The position numbers and the translations under genes were made by a program. A stretch of DNA of 64,000 nucleotides from Sanderia malayensis (Eukaryota; Cnidaria; Scyphozoa; Semaeostomeae; Pelagiidae). The DNA lies in assembly GCA_013076295.1 (NCBI GenBank), contig RQOL01000024.1, positions 3,673,158 to 3,737,157 of the forward strand. Reading direction: 5' to 3'. Of this stretch, positions 15,101 to 26,400 are shown in pieces (positions within the stretch are counted from its first letter, which is position 1; the number at the start of each line of letters is the position of its first letter). Below the pieces are notes generated by a model that saw only the letters and a program-made list of their open reading frames with translations, was not told the origin of the DNA and did not search any database.

Positions 15101-17819
15101 GATGCACATACGAAAGCTCATCTTCTATTCCAAGCACACTTCTCCCGGGTTCCACTTCCAATTGCAGATTATGCCACGGATACGAAATCGGTACAAGACC
15201 AGGCCATTCGTATACTGCAGGTATTAATTCATATTTCGTTCGTATTTCGTATTCTTCTTCAAACGTATTTCGTTCGAACAACCAAACAATTTATTAGTAA
15301 CCAACTTTAATAGAAGTCGAAATTTCTGCCACTTATTTTTCAACATCAATATGATAATAATAACGTGAAAAAATACAATAATATAATCAAAAATATAATG
15401 ATAATAATAATTATGAAGAGCTGTCCTGCTCTGTAGTGGATTACGATATTTTCCGGATGAAACCAGATGTCTCCTGCAATGAAATTTCCAATTATGGACA
15501 TACTACACTACTTCTTGTTGTCAAGATAAATTGAAGTTAGTCTCATATTCATTCCCCCGGGATGAAGTTATTACACATGCGCACTGCGATTTTGAAATGA
15601 AAATCATGAATTGCGCATGTCTAATAACCCCATGGTGATGATAGATTATAATAATTGCTATCGTGACTACAATGCTGTCACTGTTGATGCAAATAACAAT
15701 GAATATGGCTTGATGTTTATCGTGTGTAGGCCATGATTGATGTCTGTGCAGACCAAGGCTGGCTGGCTACGTCTCTGAGAATAATCATGATCATTCAGAT
15801 GGTTAATCAAGGAAGATGGCATCACGATTGTCCTCTCTTGATATTGCCTCATGTTGACGACGACACATTGCCATACTTCAAAATCACTGGACGACAAAGG
15901 TAACAACAACGTATACAACATAATCTCGATTTCAATACAGCCGCGTTCAATATAATGAACTTACCTGTGAAATAGAACCTCGTTTGTGTGGTCGCCAAGG
16001 AATGAACTGGCCGTATTAACAACAAGGTTTTATATGAGAGAATGTGGCTGTGTTAGCTAATAAAGTGAACACAATAAGGAGGTGGTTGTATTAACCAAGT
16101 TTTTATACTAGATTGTGGCTAAAAGAGTGACCGTAATAAGGTGGTCGTATTAACGAGGTCGTCGTGTCGTAAAGTGAGGCTCTACTGAGCTTATGTCCCT
16201 ACAACTGCTGTGTTATACTATTCATCATTAGTTCAACACAGCAGCAAACCAGTGTCCTTGGGTTTCTTTGAAAGTTAATTACTAGTTTGTCTATTAGATC
16301 CGTAAATGTTCACTAATACTCGAAGTTCCATGCTCTTCTTTTCATGGTAAGAGCATGAAACTCCGAGTATTTGTTGTTTTTTATCTTCATTGCTATTATT
16401 TTTTTACTCTCATGGGTATCCATAACTCTCAATTAAACATAGAGCTCATAACGATAACTTAAATGTCGTTTGCAGTTGTGATTTGGTATAGCTGTTGCCT
16501 TATTTTATCTATCCTTGTATGCGCATATTGCCTTGTCTCTTGCAGGAGGGTATTTCAAGTTGATAATATACCAGAGTTGATTGGAATCTGTGAGAATGGA
16601 GGCCGAGGGTCGCTACACAAAATGCTGAATCAAATCATGAGTGAACAACAAATTGACCAGGTTAGTTATAGGCATCCCTTGATAGTGGATAGTAGCACTT
16701 GGCCTTGTGGACATTTGCGATATTTGCTATGTGAAGGCTCCATTGTACGTAACCCCATAGTCAGTCGCATGAATTGCTTAATGATACAATTCAGCGTCAT
16801 TTTAGCTCACGAGGTCTCGTTGTACTTAGATCCCCTGGTTAGGAGTTTCACTGTGTCCAGGAATTTTTATCGTTGTTCTGTTTCTTGCAGATTTTCCAAC
16901 TAGTTTGTCGTCTGCCACAATTGAGTGTGCGCCTCTCTGTCAATGGGATCTGGGCAAATGAGAATAGCAATAAGCGACAGAGCAAAGGGGTGCAAATTGA
17001 TGATGATAATCGTTCTTCACGTTCATCTCAAAACTGGATGAAAGTACATGCCGATCAGGAATATGTCCTGCAAATCAATGCAAACAGAATTCAAATTGAT
17101 CAAGCTGTAAGTCTTTTCTTTTTCTGCTTTCTTCATTGCTTGAGTATGTTGTCCAGGACAAGTCAAGTTGGACTGGCAATAACAGAAAAGGCAAATCGAT
17201 ATACTTCTTTAAGTAGATTTTTTCATCATTGTATGTTTGTTTCATTTACTCAGCCACTTACTCAGTCGCTCACTCAATCGCTCACCCACTTACTCAATCA
17301 ACTCAGTCACTTACCTACTCAATCACTACTCGATCACTTACTTCCTTACTAGTTTCTTCAGTCAATCACTTACTTACTTCCTTACTTACTTATGTACTTA
17401 CTTCCTTACCAAGTGTCACCAGCTTGAGTATAGGATTTATTTATTACTTATTCACTCATTCTCAATTTATTTATTCTCGCTCATTGGTATCTTTATTCAT
17501 ATTTTATTTATTATAGCGTCATGATCTCAAGGCATATACTCCGAAATTTCCTAAGCTAAAAGAGGAAGGTTGGATTTTTGTGCTCGGAGAGGTTGACACT
17601 GGTGATCTTCTTGCTTTGAAGCGAGTTGGAGTTGTGAAAAGACATCAAAAAGTATCATTGTCTTTCTTTACACCTGACCACGTTGGACGCCATATTTTTA
17701 CACTGTTCATCATGAGTGATTGTTATCTGGGACTCGATCAACAATATGACATTTATTTAGATGTTATGGAGGCTGACATTTCAGCTCAGATTAATACAGA
17801 TGATATTATAATTGATTAA
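188..17819 (+). CDS. ASCC3: ASCC3, activating signal cointegrator 1 complex helicase subunit (5' end outside window)
   Basis: Ski2-like tandem-cassette helicase of the ASC-1 complex, which acts in AlkB-type alkylation repair and splitting of stalled ribosomes. Thirty-two exons read in phase: 188-233, 763-1502, 1855-1952, 2285-2417, 2748-2873, 3315-3515, 3975-4115, 4512-4676, 5271-5519, 5785-5919, 6430-6621, 7081-7305, 7407-7526, 7932-8096, 8464-8550, 8706-8882, 9235-9460, 9649-9902, 10240-10629, 10857-10942, 11072-11384, 11930-12193, 12715-12852, 13241-13494, 13682-13919, 14342-14476, 14572-14627, 15052-15220, 15730-15899, 16546-16660, 16891-17106, 17517-17819. Together they encode 2108 residues plus stop (human about 2200). 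Cassette 1 has Walker A APTGAGKT and box II DEVH; cassette 2 has APTGSGKT and DEIH. Both keep the helicase GRAGRPQFD motif and are followed by Sec63-type regions. The tiny exon 188-233 was placed because its phase-1 end joins 763 and restores the conserved N-terminal helix. Roughly 50 residues upstream are missing; bases 1-25 may be the end of another exon. Confidence 0.96.
5180..5285 (-). repeat. Dispersed repeat, copy 1, spanning an ASCC3 splice acceptor
   Basis: Read on the minus strand, this stretch matches 10097-10207 on the plus strand over about 105 bases with scattered substitutions. It includes the block aatgcaagggataaatc and the atccgcaat-gcgga block. The copy crosses the intron/exon boundary at 5270/5271, so the acceptor AG and about the first 15 bases of the exon lie inside the repeat. 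No terminal inverted repeats or target duplication were recognised. Confidence 0.7.
6092..6269. mobile_element. Pogo/Tigger-like MITE in an ASCC3 intron
   Basis: A 178-base element bounded by TA, starting cagttgaacctcgataag and ending with its reverse complement, followed by TA. An internal copy of the same end motif sits near 6187-6220. The CAG..CTG ends, the TA duplication and the gaacctcgataa type of terminus are typical of Tc1/mariner-superfamily pogo-type non-autonomous elements. There is no coding capacity. Confidence 0.75.
6733..6866. mobile_element. Hairpin MITE in an ASCC3 intron
   Basis: About 24 bases at each end form near-perfect terminal inverted repeats: aagcctggttcccatatag at the left and its complement at the right. 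They enclose internal repeats of gtcgttgaggg. Total length is about 134 bases and it is non-coding. Family is not recognised. Confidence 0.6.
7553..7860 (+). repeat. Octanucleotide array (TTCTTTAC)n
   Basis: A near-perfect tandem array of an 8-base unit runs from about 7553 to 7740, followed by a degenerate tail to about 7860. It lies in the ASCC3 intron between exons 7407-7526 and 7932-8096. It produces a spurious Leu/Tyr/Phe-rich open frame that joins the two real exons. Confidence 0.9.
10097..10207 (+). repeat. Dispersed repeat, copy 2, in an ASCC3 intron
   Basis: This is the inverted counterpart of 5180-5285. It lies wholly in the intron before exon 10240-10629 and ends about 30 bases upstream of that exon's acceptor. 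It is the second member of a repeat pair confined, in this window, to ASCC3. Confidence 0.7.
13086..13190 (+). repeat. Octanucleotide array (TTGACTGA)n
   Basis: Roughly a dozen 8-base units in the ASCC3 intron before exon 13241-13494. Degenerate copies of the same word extend upstream from about 12890. A similar attgatggattga word repeat recurs at 60350-60510 in a PDHA1 intron. Confidence 0.85.
15970..16188. mobile_element. Degenerate pogo-like MITE in an ASCC3 intron
   Basis: The right end (gaggctctactg, preceded by gtcgtattaacgaggtcg) and the left end (tagaacctcgtttgtgtgg) look like decayed inverted termini of a pogo/Tigger-type element. Internal blocks of the form gtggtcgtattaac repeat two to three times. 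Boundaries are approximate. Confidence 0.45.
16313..16371. repeat. Short perfect-arm hairpin
   Basis: Arms of about 22 bases, aatactcgaagttccatgc and its near-complement, flank a short loop inside an ASCC3 intron. A related cggagtttcatgc word occurs again near 30548. Likely a tiny foldback or MITE remnant. Confidence 0.5.
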
Positions 17820-19189
17820 ATGAAGATAAATTTTGACTGTAATGCCGTGAATGAGAATTCAAATTGAAAACAGTTAATTTATTTGTTCTTCGTTCTTCTC
17901 CCAAATCGTTGCGCATGATAACTTTTGCAACTAATTTCCTTTATTCGTGCTTTAAGCGAATTGTATTGTTCAACTCAATTTCATTCTTATTCCACCCAAA
18001 GGGACCTGTTTTTTCTTTTGAGAAAACAATTAGCTTTGTCAGTTAATTTTATCCGCTGGAAATTCAAACTTTAACATGAATATGGCCTAAGTTCACCTCA
18101 CCTGTTAATGACAAGGACCCAAAAGGTGGTACATAGTGTTGTTTGTGACAGATAACTCTTATTCCGCTTCATTGCAGTCTACTCTTGACTTAAATTTGAT
18201 TAACTTAATGTTATAAAGTTCAGCATTTAGCACCTTATTATTTTGTTGGAATGAACTAAAAACATATGGATGGATATCGATGTGATAAATTCCATATTGC
18301 AAGAGCCGGCTACTAATAATAATAACAGAAGAAAATGGTATAATTTTTCGGTGAGTCAAATATTTGTTTAATTAATTCCAGTGTATAATAATGTTATTTA
18401 ATATATCACGACAGGTAAGCCGCTTATTTTTACCGAATAAAAACCTGCAAAGCCTGAAAGAGGCAGGGTCATGGAGGCAAATAGTTTTGTCATATTCATG
18501 CGACATCCTATCTCTATGATTAAGATGATCTTTCAAGATAACAGGATATTATATCTTGCTTATATGCTCGAAGTCTAAGGTTAACCCAATTTTCATCTGC
18601 TCCGCCATCTGTAACAAAAATCCACAGTTCAACAATTAAAAAACAAATATAACCGTAATATGGGATATATATAGAAGTATATGGCTGCATATATGTATAA
18701 ATAGCTGTCACTACACGTCTTCTTTCCTGGACGTGCGTAAAATAATGTAACAAAGCAACATGTGCCCATATTGCATCACTTGGAACTTATGACGTAGCTA
18801 AATGTTTATGCACAGTGAAGGACTTTAAAGTGGAATACTTGTCGCTTCAAAGTCAGGCCGCAGTGCCGCAAAGTGGCTGGAGATTTTTTTGTCTTCTTGC
18901 ATGCACCAGAAAAGATTTCAGTTTCAGGACGAAAGCAGACATTTTTTTCTTGAAACAGAAGTAATTTTGGCTCGATAGCGAACCTCCACGAACACATCCA
19001 TTGAACAGACACCTCTGAATATAACGGACAAAATCATTGGCCTCAATGACGTTCATTTTATGGAAGTTCCATTCCACTGTTAACTCTCTATTACCCCCAG
19101 GGAACCAGACTCTTAAAACACTTTGGTTCCCAGGATGCTACTCAAAACCTCGAGGGAGCTTGGATCTAACATATGAGTATTATTTTCAT

Positions 19190-19556
19190 GCACAAGTTTT
19201 TTTATAAGAAACCTGGCTCAAGGCCTAGTAGTAAAAGTTTCTTAATTTTTAGCCACATTTTAGTTCTAAAAGTTTCTTAAAAGTTTCTTAATTCAATGAA
19301 AAAAGTCGCAGTAAAAACGAAGAAAAATCGTCAATGCGAAATATCGTCATGTGGAGCCGACAATGTTATGCTTTGCACATAAAACATACTTACTGTAAGT
19401 TGAAATTTGTTGAATCCGGAGGGAAAAACGTGTTTCCAAAATTTCTAATGTTTCTTAAATATTTGAAAAATATCCTTGTAGTTCTAAAAGTTTCTTAAAT
19501 TTTAGTGCGCCTAGATCTAGGTTTCTTATAAACCGGTTTCTTATAAAAAAACGTGT
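19190..19556. mobile_element. MITE-like element, acacgttttttataagaaa family
   Basis: The left end reads cacaagtttttttataagaa; the right end is the near-complement (ttcttataaaaaaacgtgt). The interior is rich in the phrase agtttcttaa. Related termini occur at 51129-51433 and, more weakly, at 40012-40155 and 61684-61922. Non-coding. Confidence 0.6.
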
Positions 19557-19955
19557 AATTATCATCGAATAAAGAGGTCCCGAACTTGGTAAAGAGGACT
19601 TTATCTTGACACAAGATAGCATCAATTGCGAAGTTTCTTATTTCATTGTACACGCGGCTTTGTCATATTTGTCCAACAAATCCTATCTTGGTTGGCTTTT
19701 AATCTTCCTTACAACCAAATATTTTTTTAAAATTATTTTATAATAGAATCATACGACCACGAATATTATTTTAGTTAATCACAACTGATCAAGAAGAAGC
19801 TATTCATGACAGCTCTCTAAAAACTTATACTATGTAACATTTCACTTGATAATTCCTTGTTATTTGCGTTTTTTTGTTTTGAACTTTCTTTATATGTTTT
19901 TATTTTTTACTTCCTACCTGCCTAGTTTATTTTCGTGGCTTCATGCAATTCTACG

Positions 19956-20089
19956 CTGGGTTCCAGAGCCTGAAAAGGGGGGAGAAGAAATAGAAAGGGA
20001 GAGAAAAGGGGAGAGGGGACGATTTTCCCTTTTCCTTTTTAATTTTTTTTTATGTTATTTTATTTGGAATTTGAGGCTCTGGAACCCAG
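19956..20089. mobile_element. Hairpin MITE with 16-bp perfect inverted ends
   Basis: Ends ctgggttccagagcct and aggctctggaacccag are exact inverted copies. They enclose a purine-rich tract followed by a T-rich tract. Length is 134 bases; it sits just upstream of the SLC28 first exon. Confidence 0.65.
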
Positions 20090-20411
20090 GGTAATGCCAT
20101 TCTTGAGAAACTCGATCCTATGTCTCGGCCGTAGACTGCTTTTGATTGGGGCTGTCTTCCGGTGGATTTGCCGTGGCCGTCAATGACACAGCTTTCACTC
20201 TTGTGAGATGACAGGTTCTCTCTCGCGAACGACACACCGCTTTGCTGCTTCCTTGCATACCACGCCTCCACTGGCAAGGCAAATACGCAAACAAGCAAAT
20301 ACTACCCAGTTGCATTCAGCAGACTTTAAAGACACATGAATATAAGAAGTCACGTAGTTTTGTTATATACAACAGCACACGGACGGTTTATCTAATTATT
20401 TGTGAATAAAA

Positions 20412-23400
20412 ATGACTGCTAATAAGGCCTCGTACAACTTGCGAGACGATGAGAGCGAAGATGATACAGTTCAAGCAAAGAAAAAACAGAAAAAGGTAAA
20501 GCCTATCTTTTGATCTCGATCTTGTTGGTTTGGTTGTATTTCAGAAGTTTGGTTTGTTATCGTTTGGTTTAATCTTTCCTAGGCTCTGATATAAGCTTGT
20601 GTTCAGTTCAGTAACTTAGTTTTTATTGCAGTTTAGGTTTGACAGAATTGTTCGTTAATGATAACCACGGCACGGAGTTATTTGAGCATTTATTTATTTG
20701 ATTTTGTGCATGCCTCGTGGTGGCGTGGTTTGAGTGTTGCATCTTTTGGATTCAAACTCATAACAAGCCATCGATGTTGTTCTCTGTTTCGTGATCATTT
20801 GATAATTTGATGATGTCGTGTTGTTTTTGTTTTGACCGACAAATGAAAACAAAGTGTTTTGTAACTACGTATTTTCATGTTGCTATTTCTTGCCACTTAT
20901 AATGAAGTGTGTCTGTGTGCAGTGCAAGTTATGCCGCCGGGATATTAAGCATTTCAGATTTGTTACCACGAAGTTTTACACCAAATTACATTGAAATTAT
21001 AACTTTTCACATTACAATTTTGAGAAGTCTAGAATGAATATATTTACACAGCTGATTATTCATTTTCTCAGATGTTTTGTGTTTGTTTTTTGCGATTCAA
21101 CGGGTTTAAATATGTATACAATACAATGGCCTATATATACGCTGGAAAAGAAAGAGCAAATTCTGATTTTTCTTTTGAACATTTATTTGACGTTGAGCTT
21201 GCTTTTTCCTGAGTTGATGGTCACCCGCAGAAAGCTCAGTTTATTCTTATTGAAATTTTCAAATGTGATTATTGGAGTTCTTACAGATAACAGTTAGGGA
21301 AAGAGAAATATCATTGTTGTCACTCTATAATATTCAATCATCCCATCCTGCCCTTCTCCGTGTGTTGTGCCCCTTAGCCTCTCCGGCTCTTTCAAATCTA
21401 CATTCTTCAATCGGAGTCGTTGTCAACCGATTGAACTCTTTAATTAGCCTCCTTGGTGGGGGAGGGGGGATAACTTCGAAAGGCATGTCACAGGGGTGCT
21501 TGTAATACCAGTTTATATTGCTACAAGAAATAATACCGCAATATTTATTTTCTATCAGAAAAACGGTACTCCGAAAATGGCACACCCGTGCCGGGGTATA
21601 TGGTTAGTTACCCCCGGGGTGAATTCATTTTTGAATAGATTGATTTGTGAAGAGATTAAAAAATCGATCAAGTCATGAAGTGCATTATGAAATGAATTGT
21701 TTTCCTTTTGTTATATTATTCACCCTGCATGAAGGAGTGTAAAAAGAAAACTTTTGTCCTTAATGAGGCTTTTATACCAGAACTGATTACCCAGACATTG
21801 TTTACATTTTTGAGTAATTTATGTTCAGAAGGATGCCGCCCGAACGTTCGTTACCAGATCTCTGCGACGTCAGGTGTTGCGGTCGAAGTTGTTCTGTGAT
21901 GCAGATTTTGCAGCTTTTACAACAAAATCATCAACAAAACAACATTATTGATAATTAACAAGATCGTTGAGATCCCCATTGCCCATTAACAAAATCACCA
22001 ATCTTAAACAAAGCGTCACGAACGCGTATGTTTATGAGTGCAGTGAGTGCGGGGTTTTAACGTGTGCTTCTTTTAATTGTCGGTCATCTCTCGAAACCTT
22101 GTATTCGTGAATGCTCCTGTTGATGACTTAGTGAACAGTGCTTGTTATGACTACACTGAAACTTGTTTCAAAGTGATCAGAATGTCCGAAATAGTGGATT
22201 TCGACTATTTGCAACTTATATTGTACTGTAAGCTGTCCCCAGCGTCCGGTAAGGTATAATTGGCGTGGTAATGAAGGTTACATTACCTGGTCATTTTCTT
22301 ACAATAAAACCTTTTTAAATAACGCAAAGTGCATTTTTAAGGCCTTTTCGAAAGCCATTGCTCTTTCTCCTACGTCAGTACTCTTTCACACTCCTTTTGC
22401 CCATGTTTTATTGAGAACATTATTTTATTTGATTTGCTTTCGACCACTATTAATCAATTTAATGAACCAATCAATTAACTAATCAAATTAACAGCTGTTG
22501 AAATTTTCGCGCGATTTTCTGCGATCACGTGCAAAACGTCGGCTATCTTTAAAACACCGAATCCGGAATCCGGAATACGGAATCCGGAATACGGAATCCG
22601 GAATACGGAATACGGAATCCGGAATCCGGAATACGGAATCCGGAATACGGAATCCGGAATACGGAATACGGAATCCGGAATACGGAATAATAATAATAAT
22701 AATAATGATTATTATCATCCAACTATATAACTATAAAGATTGTACAAAAAACTATAAAGATATAACTATATAACTATAAAGATTGTACAAAAAAAGCAAA
22801 ACTTGCAATTGCATTCCTTGCCAGCCCATGTTTAAAGGAAGGTATTGTTACGCTGCTTTTTATCACACGTGGTATGCTATTCTACCTATATGCTATATTT
22901 AGGAGTATGCTACCCCTAATACATACAGAATTCATGCCGACGGCCACAATGGAGGTGCTAGAAAGCAGAACGGTGACCGTTGTTCTGACATTGTATATGA
23001 TTTCTCTTCTCTGGAATAGTTCAGATTCAGGCAAAAATACAGGATTCTGATGATGCAATGTTTTGCAATGTCCCATTAAAATCAAATAAGTTGTTGGAGT
23101 GAAAAGAACATCAGAGAAACGAACACCACTGTTTACACTGTTTACTGTTTATCAAAACTAGAAGACAACGTTTTAAAATAACTTGTTCGAGTATATAGAT
23201 ATGATAGCTTATAACTAATTACCAATTAAACCTGCTTAACAAATTCCGAAGACTGCAATATCAATCAATGGTATATATTTTGAACAGCAACGTAGAGATA
23301 AAAAGTTATGATAATGATATTAAGCAAATGTTAATGGAAAAAACAAAATCAAACTATAACGGCAACATTGAGAATAGATTTATTCAAAAGAGGGCGGTGC

Positions 23401-26400
23401 CTTCTCCGAACGGTTGAATTGTGCCCGCCCCAGCGATTAATCTATACTGTAAGTGGCATCCATCCAAATTCGTTATAAAGGCGAAGAAGATGGGATGACC
23501 TTAAAAAACTATTGAATTCTCTTGGCACATAAAAATATGAATTGTTGAACATAGGATATCTATCTTTGATACAGCTGGCAAATAGATGAAAATGCACATT
23601 TTGAGCATGGGGTGACACCTGCTTCTGACCTGTGATCCGATCCTTGTATTCCCTGATGTCACGATAGACGACAACGAGGTCGTCTGGCTCGGCCAAAGGT
23701 GGGTTCTGTATCGCTCTTCCACAGCCATAGCATCGAGAAACAGTTGTGCCAGGAAGCCATTTAACAGTAAACATCTTCTCTCTCGTGATAGCTGATTGTG
23801 GCAACTGTAGTTGCTGAAAACAAAAATTCAAACGTTTTTTAGTGACGTTAAAGTCGGCAAAGAAGACATCGAAATGCTTTAAGATTATAGTAAGTCACCT
23901 GCTGTGGTGAAGATTGCCACTGTTGGAAATCTTGTTGAATCGGTACTGGCTTGTTCACCCAGTGCATTTGAACATCAGGCAAAGGAGGTGCACCTGGCAC
24001 CAACATGGGCATTGCTCTTGAATTCTGTGGTTGTACTTCTGGCGCTGTCACGGGAATATTTGCTGTCGGTTGTTGCAGATGTTCTATATCATCCGGAACA
24101 TCTATAAGGTCGATGAACTGTGTTGCTTCCTGTTTTTTCTTGTTACAACGTTTTCGATTGCTTGGTTTTTTTCCAGCATTTTTTGGACCACTTTGCAAAG
24201 CCATATCTATGAGGTTCCCACGTTTGTTTCTCAGTCCTCTTTTATACCAGTCAATGAACTCGTGGAGAGTACCCCGTACATGTGCAACAGCAATGGTGTG
24301 CTCGCAGATCTTTGTAGATTTGTTTGTGCATGAACGATCACAGGACAAGCTACCGCCCTTTCCAGGTGTGACAATAAAGATTTTATTTGAGTAACCCGCA
24401 ACAATATAAGATCCATTTGTTGAGCCGGGCTGTGGCACAACAAGCCCCTGTGAAGAAACTAACTTGCTGGCCTTGTCGAAAATTGTTTGCAGTATAGGCA
24501 ATGGGACATTTTCGATTCCACACCTACTTGCAGTTATCTCTAAACAGCGTGGCTCCTTCTCGACTGTTTCATCTTGGGGTGATTCTTTATCATTTGACAA
24601 CAAATCGTCTTTCTTTCCATCAACACCAGTGTCCAGAAATTTCTTAACACTGCTCTTACGTTGGTCAAGGGTCATTTTGCTCCACTTAAAGTCATTAACT
24701 ATGAGATGGCTATAACTTTGGGCAACTTTGTAAGGACCCCTTCCAAATACCGCCCTTTCTTCATTGTTAAACTGGATGCTTATGACCTTCTTCACATCTG
24801 CAATGAAATCATGGGGCGTTCTTTGATCGAAAGAAAGACCGTGTTTCACCATAAAGTTTGCAGCCTCCACATCGTTTGTTGTGTAAGTCGTTGGGGGGTC
24901 ACCAAGGCCCGCCTCGATCCGAACTTGCTTCAGCATGGATTTCTTTATGTCAGCCACCTGGGATACAAAAAGATGAATTTTGCGTTCTTAAAAACCAAAT
25001 TATATATCTTTCTTTATCTAAGTGGATGCTAATTTGGTAGTCAACAATTGATATGGCTGCAACAGCTTTATTTTGTAAAGCAATGATAACCTCAATCTTC
25101 AGGCTAGTTTTTAAAACGTACCATGAAAGATTAAAAGTGGAACATACACAGCACTTTGCAAGATGATATCTATACATTTAGTATACCATTCATACAAGAA
25201 GTTGACAAAGTAAAAAACCTTTCTTTGCATACCTTCGTAGCTTTGTTAAAAGAATTTCAGGTGCCATATACACGGGACTACCTCTGTCCATGCGAGCAAC
25301 TTTAGAGGCCAACAAAGTCTGCGTTTGAATAAGTTTTGACCTACTTTCATCAAAATCAGTCAACTTGCACACAACCGGCTTAAATCCAGACTTCCATTTT
25401 TCAAGAAAATCGCTTTCGTTATCGCAACATAGATGCTTATTACTTATCAGAATATTGGCTGGCTTTAGATCACGATGAACAATGTCCTGCTCGTGAAGGT
25501 ACCATAGTCCGTCTATGAGATCTGTCACTACAACCTCTGGAACATGCTGAAATCCTTCAAAGTCGTATGTTTATCAACGTGGGCCAAGAACTTGGAAAGC
25601 GAGCTGACGCTTGTCTGGTCACCAAAAGGAGCAAATGAAAAATAAACATACTCTTGCATAATCGAAAAAGGGTTGCAACAAACTGCCTTGAATTTTACAA
25701 TATTTACATGTCCTTTAACGCTGTTGAGAAGCTTTACTTCTTTCATTAACTCACGCTCATTTCCATCCGTTGTAAACGGTTGCTTTAAAACTACTTTCTC
25801 TGCCTTATATTCCGCCAAAACAACGGATCCAAAGCTGCCAGCTCCAATCGTTTTAATGACGGATACATCTTGCCGGTTGAACTTTTCAATACTTTCTAAT
25901 GCATCGAAAGCTTTCCGCTTTGGTTTTGGAACAGATCGCTCTGCCATCACACAACTAAACAGGCACAACTGAGCAACTGAACTGACGAAAACAAATGCAA
26001 ATGCTAGTTAATGTTTCATTAACTTCAGTTAATTATTGACGTATATCATAGCTTGGCGTTACCAACCAAATATTACTTAACACATCCCTCATAAGATGAT
26101 ATTTGAAATGTGCTAACTTATTGGGGATCCAACTGAGCCACCGACTAGGGGATTACGAAGATGACAAACAACCTATGCTTAATATCAAGTGCTGACCAGA
26201 CATCCAAAATGTATTAGCCAATCAATGCCAAGTTTTTTAAAAAGCTGACTCTGGCTAACCAATCAAACAATCGCTAAAAACAATCGCCATGTTTTTCTAC
26301 TGCGCCCCACGGATACATGATTATGAATGCAACAAAGCTTATCAAGAACTCTCTGCTTTTATCTCGTGGGTAGGAGTAAAGAATTAAAGAAAGATCTGAA

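Larger units (their letters stand above)
17820..20411. other. Intergenic region ASCC3 to SLC28
   Basis: No coding exon could be supported. It holds an AATAAA at about 18435 (a possible ASCC3 polyadenylation signal, though 600 bases past the stop), a MITE-like element at 19190-19556, and a hairpin at 19956-20089. The SLC28 promoter should lie in the last few hundred bases, where no TATA element stands out. Confidence 0.6.

Noticed and set aside
17229..17524. Frames made of [14 protein letters not shown] repeats
   Set aside because: Low-complexity intron sequence between ASCC3 exons 16891-17106 and 17517-17819.
20050..20298. 82-codon minus-strand frame upstream of SLC28
   Set aside because: No recognisable family or splice partner, and it overlaps one arm of the hairpin MITE at 19956-20089.
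23442..25968. Kinase/SWIM region as a normal host gene nested in SLC28
   Set aside because: It lies exactly between inverted repeats bounded by a 9-base duplication, and the kinase frame is broken.
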